Of a DNA stretch of 64,000 nt, positions 58,977-64,000 are shown one piece after another. The position numbers and the translations under genes were made by a program. Positions within the stretch are counted from its first letter, which is position 1, and the number at the start of each line of letters is the position of its first letter. A model generated the notes under the pieces. It ran no database searches. It was given only the letters and a program-made list of their open reading frames with translations, and had not been told where the DNA came from. The stretch spans positions 34,106 through 98,105 of the forward strand of contig DATEOC010000058.1 of NCBI GenBank assembly GCA_035274425.1, read 5' to 3'. Origin of the DNA: JADMIH01 sp035274425 (GTDB lineage: Bacteria > Chloroflexota > Chloroflexia > QHBQ01 > JADMIH01).

Positions 58977-60755
58977 ATGAAAGGTTTTACTATTCATCTT
59001 ATTGGAATAGCGCTGCTGGGTATCTGCTCGCTATTCCTTTCTTCTATATCCTCCTCAGCGCAAGTTAGTATCATTGGGGAGGCAGCGTCGATTGTCTGGC
59101 GTGATACGGGTGTTACGCTTCCGAAGAGGCTTAGCGCGCTTTGCTTCGATGCTACACAGCCAAATATCCTTCTCTTCGTGAATGAAGGAGGATTGGCAGT
59201 AGCCTACAACTGGAAAACAGAGGAAGAAACCCCAGTTAGCCAGTTACCTTATCGCTTCTGTCCAGGCAGAGATGTGCGATGGTCTGATAACGGGCTGTAC
59301 GAGCAGCCCCCTAAGGGACGTTTCTGTTTGCCGGAACCTGGACCTGGGGTGAACATAGCTGCCTATATCGGCGAAGATTGTGCAGCGCGAAGCGAGTCGC
59401 GTTCTCTTATTGCTATATCCAGTAAGAACCCTAACGACCGCTACATAGTAAAATTACCGGATTGCACTGATAAGTATTTTGCACAGTATGAGCTTTACTT
59501 CTCCTCCGACGCGGGCGTAACTTCGGAGCTACGGCAGAAAAGCGCTCTCGAATGTTTGGGCTTTCCAGGTCATGAATATCCGGCATTCGTGGATATCAAG
59601 ATGTTGCCCGGCGCGCCAACGGATATGTTGCTCATGTACTACTGGAACGGGGGGCATTCGCCCACGAAGATTCTGCTGTCGAGCGATGGAGGGCACAACT
59701 TCTTGCCCCTCGGTCAGGCTGGGGGTTACGAAGGCTGGATGAGTCTCATATATACGCATGAAGGTTTGCTGCGTGTATGTTACCCCCCAGGCCAAATATT
59801 ATTCTCAGCGTGCAATCCTGACAAGTTATCCTCTCCCGTATTGTCGCTTACCAGGGATGGAGGTCAGACGTGGGAATACCTCACCGGAGGGCCATTTTCG
59901 TTATCATGGAGCACGCCGTTCGCCGTCTCCTACGTTGCCCGTGCCAACCTCTTTGCAAGCGAAGATATAGATCAAAAGCCCGACAGGCTCTGGTACTCCC
60001 AAGATGGGGGCCACAACTGGCAGCAGGTGATGGATCCTATTGGGAGTGACGCACTTTTCTTAGATGCTCTCCCATACTTGCCCATTACCGCATTAGGCAC
60101 GAACAACAATCATCTTTACACGCTCGATCTACCCGACGCGGGCAAGCACCTGGCAGACCGATCTGCGCCAGACGGCGCCCCAGGTAACAGGTACTTCCCC
60201 GAAACAGGCCACAACCTGTTCTGGGTATTCAAAGAATACTGGGACGCGCATGGCGGCCTCCCCCAGCAGGGCTACCCCATCACCGAGCTGCTGCTGGAGG
60301 TCAACGACACAGACGGCAAAGTCTACACCACACAGTACTTTGAGCGAGCGGTGTTCGAGTTGCACCCTAAGCACCAGCCACCCAACAACGTGCTCCTGTC
60401 GTTGCTGGGAGTGTTTGAGTATGCACGCAAGTACCCGGGTGGCGCGCCTGAGCAGGTTCCGAATACCTCTCTAGGTTCCGTGCTATTCCCGGAGACGGGT
60501 AAGATGCTGGGCGGCAAGTTCCTTGAGTACTGGCAGACGCATGGAGGCTTGCGCCAGCAGGGCTATCCTATCTCCAATGAGTTCCGGGAGAAGAGCGAGC
60601 TAGACGGTAAGACTTACACCGTGCAGTATTTCGAGCGGGCAGTCTTTGAGTTGCACCCTGAAAATGCGGGCACCGCGTATGAGGTTTTGCTATCGCAGCT
60701 TGGCACAGTCCGGCTCAAGGGAAAGTATGGAGCCGAGGTAATACCTGTTCCTTAG
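58977..60755 (+). CDS. Secreted propeller protein with two FPETGH-type wall repeats
   Basis: 592 residues. Signal peptide (IGIALLGICSLFLSS). Residues about 30-390 have BNR/Ycf48-like strand pairs (LSSDGGHNF, LTRDGGQTWEYL, YSQDGGHNWQQV), suggesting a sialidase-like propeller without visible catalytic residues. The tail holds two repeats of about 85 residues: YFPETGHNLF...HGGLPQQGYPI and LFPETGKMLG...HGGLRQQGYPI, each ending FERAVFELHP, of the kind seen in Chloroflexota wall proteins. It interrupts the tig-clpP order. Confidence 0.78.
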   Translation: MKGFTIHLIGIALLGICSLFLSSISSSAQVSIIGEAASIVWRDTGVTLPKRLSALCFDATQPNILLFVNEGGLAVAYNWKTEEETPVSQLPYRFCPGRDVRWSDNGLYEQPPKGRFCLPEPGPGVNIAAYIGEDCAARSESRSLIAISSKNPNDRYIVKLPDCTDKYFAQYELYFSSDAGVTSELRQKSALECLGFPGHEYPAFVDIKMLPGAPTDMLLMYYWNGGHSPTKILLSSDGGHNFLPLGQAGGYEGWMSLIYTHEGLLRVCYPPGQILFSACNPDKLSSPVLSLTRDGGQTWEYLTGGPFSLSWSTPFAVSYVARANLFASEDIDQKPDRLWYSQDGGHNWQQVMDPIGSDALFLDALPYLPITALGTNNNHLYTLDLPDAGKHLADRSAPDGAPGNRYFPETGHNLFWVFKEYWDAHGGLPQQGYPITELLLEVNDTDGKVYTTQYFERAVFELHPKHQPPNNVLLSLLGVFEYARKYPGGAPEQVPNTSLGSVLFPETGKMLGGKFLEYWQTHGGLRQQGYPISNEFREKSELDGKTYTVQYFERAVFELHPENAGTAYEVLLSQLGTVRLKGKYGAEVIPVP

Positions 60756-60845
60756 AGCGTGAATAAGAACACTGAGATTTCTGCTCAGGCGTTTGTGACA
60801 TATTAACCTCCTCATCCCTAGCCCGACCTCAAGCATCCAGTCCCT

Positions 60846-61387
60846 CTAGAAGTTTAAGTATCTATACAGGGTAAGAGGAGGAGTATTACTATCCTTGAAA
60901 TATACGTCTGCCCGCAGGTTAAACTGCCCCCATGCACTTGTGTTCAGCACAAATTTGCGCTTGTGATCCCTGGTAGTTCTAATTGGATTGGGGAATGTTG
61001 GGTGTAGATGGTAAACGACTCGGTCTACTTTGTCCAGAAGAGAGTCAGTGTCGGCATCGAGGATTACTTTCAGTTCGCGACGTTCTACGCCGTCAGTATC
61101 TAGCCGGGGTGCGGACGCAGAATGTATCAGGTATATGACATCATGATACTGTTCGTTAACCTCGCCCGTACTATCATCTACTTTTGCTACTTCTGTTAGT
61201 TGGGTAATCTTCTTTTCTCCCTGTCCGAGAGAAAAGCCCGTTGGTCCGATTTGAAGTGGCACCCCCTCCCTCACCGAGTTGCAATGCTTATCGCAATAAG
61301 ATGCGCCTGTTTGCGTGCAACGTACAAAAGCACAGCCAGGAAGACAGGCCACACTAAACTTTGCAGAAACGGAATCCACTCAGACAT
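60846..61387 (-). pseudogene. Membrane-anchored pYEATS-domain protein, frameshifted
   Basis: From ATG 61387 (GAGGAGG upstream) the gene reads MSEWIPFLQSLVWPVFLAVL and a membrane helix, but stops after 38 codons (61273-61271). One base back, the frame continues VREGVPLQIGPTGFSLG and, later, VVYHLHPTFPNPI, RKFVLNTSAWGQFNLRADV, the prokaryotic YEATS core, to 60846. A one-base deletion near 61272-61276 separates helix and domain. Prokaryotic YEATS domains occur in signalling contexts; function here unknown. Confidence 0.8.
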
Positions 61388-61577
61388 GCTACCTCCTCGA
61401 ACCGCTATCGGGTATTGAGTATATGTTAGCTTGACGCTTCGCGTCACACATCGCCAGAATGGATTAACTTTGACTACAGAAAGAGCGGGCCATATAGGCC
61501 CGCCTCCCTGACCGTACAAGATAATCTACTTTTCAGAAGCGCCAACGGGAAACCTTTGACGTGCTACTTCTGGGGTG

Positions 61578-63104
61578 CTACTTACTCCCTTCCAACCCAG
61601 GCGCGCTCTCAGGCGTCCCCCCACCCTCAGCTTCACCCGTCTCGTTAGGCGAGCGCAGGTCCACATCGCCCGTGCCGAGCACTTCTGCGGCCCCGCCAGC
61701 CTCTTCAAGGTCGGTGGCATCGCTTTCAGCTTCACCCGCATCCTCCGCATCGCCTTGCTCATCTTCCGTCCTTCGTCCTTCGTCTTTCGTCTCCTCAGCA
61801 GGTGCGGCCTCGACACGACCCTCAGCGATCCCTACCAACCGCTCCACAATCTTGCGCTGGAAGAGGCGGTCTTCGACGTCGTGGCGGGCTTCATGCTTGG
61901 CCAGTATAGTCTGCGCCTCTTCTTTCTCTTTCCCCTCAAAGCGATCGAGCATGGTCGTTATCTCGCTCTCGATTTCGCTTTCGTCCACGTCAATCCCCTC
62001 GCGACGGGCAAACTCCGACAGGACCATGGTTCGAACCACGCGGGAATGTGCGATCTCCTGGTTCTTCTCCCTCCACTCCGCTTCACTGGCACCCGCGTAG
62101 GTGAAGTACTGGCGTAGCGACAGGCGCTGCTCACGCAGCCTACCTTCGAGCCGCTTGAGCATAGCGTCAAGCTCCTCTTTCACCATGCTATCCGGCACCT
62201 CGACGCTGGAGCTTTCCACCATCTGGCGTATGGCCTCTTCCACCTGCTCCGACTCAGTTTCCCTCTCCATGCGCTCGCGCAGGTTCTTCTCGACAGATTC
62301 GCGCAGGGCATCCACGCTCTCGTATTCGCCCAGCGTCTTGGCGTACTCGTCGTCTAGCTCAGGGAGTTGCTGCTCTTTCATGCGCAGGGCTGTGACGTGG
62401 TATGACACGTCGCGTCCCCGTAGCTCCTCGGTGGGGTAATCATCGGGGAGGGTGTCGGTTATATCCTTCTCCTCTCCTATCGCCATGCCTTCCAAGCCCT
62501 TGCTGACTGACATCGGCACGCCGCCGCGCTCCATGCCGACTATCGTGGGGAACTCCTCGCGCTTCGCCTCCTCTAGCTCCCCGGCACCTGTGAAGCCTTC
62601 GAGGTTGAGATAAACCATATCCCCTTCGCGGATGGGGCGAGGCTCGGCAGGCTCGTTCCAGGGCGCGCCGTCTCGGCGCAGCTCAAGCAGCACCTGCTCT
62701 ACCTGCTCCTGGCTGACTTCTACTGGCTTCTTCTCGACGCGGATCGAGCCGTAGTCGCCAAGCTCTACCTTCGGCGGCTGCACTATAATGACGCGCACCT
62801 GCACGGGGTTCATGCTGACGATTTCTACGTCGCCCACGTCCATCGCCTCTATATTCTGGTCAGCGATGGCGTCTTGCACCGTCTGGGGGAGGATGTTCTT
62901 GACGGCGCGCTCGGTGAGCGTCTCTTTGCCCACGTAACTTTCCAGGATGTGGCGTGGGGCCTTGCCGCGCCGGAACCCAGGGACGTTCACCTGGTTGACC
63001 ATCTGGCGGTATGCGCGGTCAAGTGCGCTATTTATTATCTCGGCCTCAAGCTCGATGGTGAGGGCAACCTGCCTGCCCGGCATATCTTCTCGGGTAATGT
63101 TCAA
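61578..63104 (-). CDS. tig: Trigger factor chaperone/prolyl isomerase
   Basis: Ribosome-bound folding helper. 508 residues, longer than the usual 430-450. Ribosome-docking signature GFRRGKAP at about residue 45; FKBP-like domain about 150-245 (VYLNLEGFTGAG, TDTLPDDYP); helical C-domain to about 430. The last 70 residues are an acidic low-complexity tail containing an in-frame GGACGAA-type repeat (61762-61793, residues about 438-447). TTG start with GGGAG upstream. Confidence 0.94.
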   Translation of the reverse strand: MNITREDMPGRQVALTIELEAEIINSALDRAYRQMVNQVNVPGFRRGKAPRHILESYVGKETLTERAVKNILPQTVQDAIADQNIEAMDVGDVEIVSMNPVQVRVIIVQPPKVELGDYGSIRVEKKPVEVSQEQVEQVLLELRRDGAPWNEPAEPRPIREGDMVYLNLEGFTGAGELEEAKREEFPTIVGMERGGVPMSVSKGLEGMAIGEEKDITDTLPDDYPTEELRGRDVSYHVTALRMKEQQLPELDDEYAKTLGEYESVDALRESVEKNLRERMERETESEQVEEAIRQMVESSSVEVPDSMVKEELDAMLKRLEGRLREQRLSLRQYFTYAGASEAEWREKNQEIAHSRVVRTMVLSEFARREGIDVDESEIESEITTMLDRFEGKEKEEAQTILAKHEARHDVEDRLFQRKIVERLVGIAEGRVEAAPAEETKDEGRRTEDEQGDAEDAGEAESDATDLEEAGGAAEVLGTGDVDLRSPNETGEAEGGGTPESAPGLEGSK

Positions 63105-63177
63105 TTCTTGTTGCTCCCTTTCTTGATGTTAAGCATCGCATTATACCAGAGCGAGCCACTATGGGCAATCATCTGCT

Positions 63178-63212
63178 TGACGAAGGACGACGGACGACGA
63201 TAGACGATAAAT
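63178..63212. repeat. GACGAAGGACGACGG-type repeat
   Basis: A short degenerate tract of the GGACGAA family, upstream of tig. The same family is in tig and at 63877-64000. Confidence 0.7.
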
Positions 63213-63274
63213 GAGCGGTATAAATGGGAAGAATGCAGATTGAGCAAAGAGTGAGCAGGTTTTGGTATGGAAAG

Positions 63275-63302
63275 TTGACATATAGCGGGTATAGGATATA
63301 GT
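63275..63302 (+). promoter_or_regulatory. Candidate sigma-70 promoter of the final SnoaL-like gene
   Basis: TTGACA (63275-63280), 16-base spacer, TATAGT (63297-63302), about 100 bases before the ATG at 63405. It lies in the roughly 300-base gene-free region between divergent tig and this gene. Confidence 0.6.
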
Positions 63303-63404
63303 CAGAGGGAGGTCTGAACATGGCATTATTCTACTAGTGCTGCCTGTTTTGACCTCCCGATTGCTTGGGATTAAAAACTAACAGACTTGAAAAGGAGGCA
63401 TTAA

Positions 63405-63821
63405 ATGGAGGAATCTGCGGAAGTAAAGGCAATAATGATGCGTTACTACGATGCGATTACGAATGGGGACGTGGAAGCTATGGATCAACTCTTTAGCCGA
63501 GAGGATGGCGTGTTGCTTATTGGCACCGACCCCAACGAGTGGTGGCCCGGCTATGACAAAATCATGGAGATATGGCGGGTGCAGTTCGAGGCAGTTGGTG
63601 GGGGCTTCCCGGTCACGTCAACCGACCTGCGGGCTTACAGTGAGGGGAGCATGGGTTGGGCAGCCGACCGCCCGGTGTTCCATTTCCCGGATGGCTCGGA
63701 GGCTCCATTCCGCCTGACGACCGTCCTGCACAAAGAAGGCGACGACTGGAAGGTAGTCCACTCTCATGTCTCCTTCGGTGTCGCAAACGAGGAAGCTATC
63801 GGCCAAGAGTTACCGACATAG
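63405..63821 (+). CDS. SnoaL-like / NTF2-fold protein
   Basis: 138 residues. N-terminal helix (VKAIMMRYYDAITNGDVEAM), then LFSREDGVLLIGTDPNEWW and a C-terminal strand pair (FRLTTVLHKEGDDWKVVHSH). It matches the SnoaL_3 pattern of small proteins with a hydrophobic pocket; substrate unknown. AGGAGG is seven bases before the ATG. Confidence 0.85.
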   Translation: MEESAEVKAIMMRYYDAITNGDVEAMDQLFSREDGVLLIGTDPNEWWPGYDKIMEIWRVQFEAVGGGFPVTSTDLRAYSEGSMGWAADRPVFHFPDGSEAPFRLTTVLHKEGDDWKVVHSHVSFGVANEEAIGQELPT

Positions 63822-63876
63822 TCGACCAGTAGACAAAAATATAGGAACTTGACCGGACGAAAGACGGAATAAGCAA

Positions 63877-64000
63877 TTCGTCCTTCGTCCTTCGTCCTTC
63901 GTCCTTCGTCCTTCGTCCTTCGTCCTTCGTCCTTCGTCCTTCGTCCTTCGTCCTTCGTCCTTCGTCCTTCGTCCTTCGTCCTTCGTCCTTCGTCCTTCGT
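63877..64000. repeat. 7-bp tandem repeat running off the window
   Basis: TTCGTCC repeated uniformly for the last 124 bases (17.7 copies) and continuing past the window edge. The same 7-mer family (GGACGAA on the other strand) occurs at 21797-21820, 63178-63212 and inside tig. Confidence 0.97.

Noticed and set aside
60180..60520. FPETG as an LPxTG-type sorting signal
   Set aside because: It occurs twice inside internal repeats and lacks the C-terminal membrane helix and basic tail.
62025..62045. GGTTCGAACC as a tRNA T-loop
   Set aside because: It lies inside the tig coding region and no cloverleaf can be drawn around it. No tRNA or rRNA gene was recognised in the window.
63877..64000. Tandem repeat as a possible CRISPR array
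   Set aside because: Units are 7 bases with no spacers and no cas genes in the window.

Overview
The window most resembles a chromosomal segment of a Chloroflexota (Chloroflexi) bacterium, quite possibly an uncultured one. The grounds are a mix of features: secreted proteins with DVWAVG beta-propeller blades and C-terminal SLH domains, Thr/Pro-rich linkers, a shared FDKSRMEIN/NIGQHY secreted module (once fused to a class F-like sortase), a DnaG-RpoD pair, a tig/clpP/clpX cluster, GGAGG ribosome sites with frequent GTG/TTG starts, and many short degenerate tandem repeats between genes. The phylum call is inference from gene content; no rRNA or tRNA gene was seen.

Layout. 1-2.1 kb: the end of a beta-lactamase-like hydrolase, a DUF2227 protein and inorganic pyrophosphatase. 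2.4-17.9 kb: five paralogous cell-surface propeller/SLH proteins, one on + and four in tandem on -, with 7, 14, 14, 14 and 14 blades; the last also carries a glucose/sorbosone dehydrogenase domain. 18-25.5 kb: a secreted module protein, methyltransferase, diadenylate cyclase CdaA, SnoaL-like and Spo0M/arrestin-like proteins, a DUF4383 membrane protein and a two-gene island with a PLD-like nuclease. 25.7-39 kb: dnaG, rpoD, a MocA-like nucleotidyltransferase, a Clp_N-Clp_N-DinB fusion, a toxin-antitoxin pair with a frameshifted toxin, two secreted/membrane proteins, ppdK (with a fragment of its own 5' end upstream), a GxxExxY protein and a dGTPase. 39-47 kb (- strand): a sigma factor, a small NHLP-leader-like protein, an F420/LLM oxidoreductase, a lipoprotein and the tyrosine/homogentisate pathway (hppD, fumarylacetoacetase-like, hmgA). 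47-54.9 kb: VWA lipoprotein, M20 peptidase, DUF6438 lipoprotein, sortase, RidA, ArsR-type regulator. 54.9-56.4 kb: a toxin-antitoxin island in which both recognisable toxin genes carry in-frame stops. 56.4-63.1 kb: clpX, clpP and tig (- strand), interrupted by a secreted propeller gene and a frameshifted pYEATS gene. The window ends in a 7-bp tandem repeat running off the edge.

Three themes stand out. First, the surface-protein array is built in exact multiples of seven blades, as expected for one or two seven-bladed propellers displayed through SLH domains. Second, at least eleven families of simple or palindromic repeats lie between genes; one family supplies the stop codon of five different genes, and three others lie in frame inside dnaG, tig and ppdK. 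Third, four toxin-antitoxin loci keep an intact antitoxin while the toxin is frameshifted, stopped or absent. The most unusual single gene is the double Clp_N-DinB fusion, which still carries an internal ribosome site at the junction.
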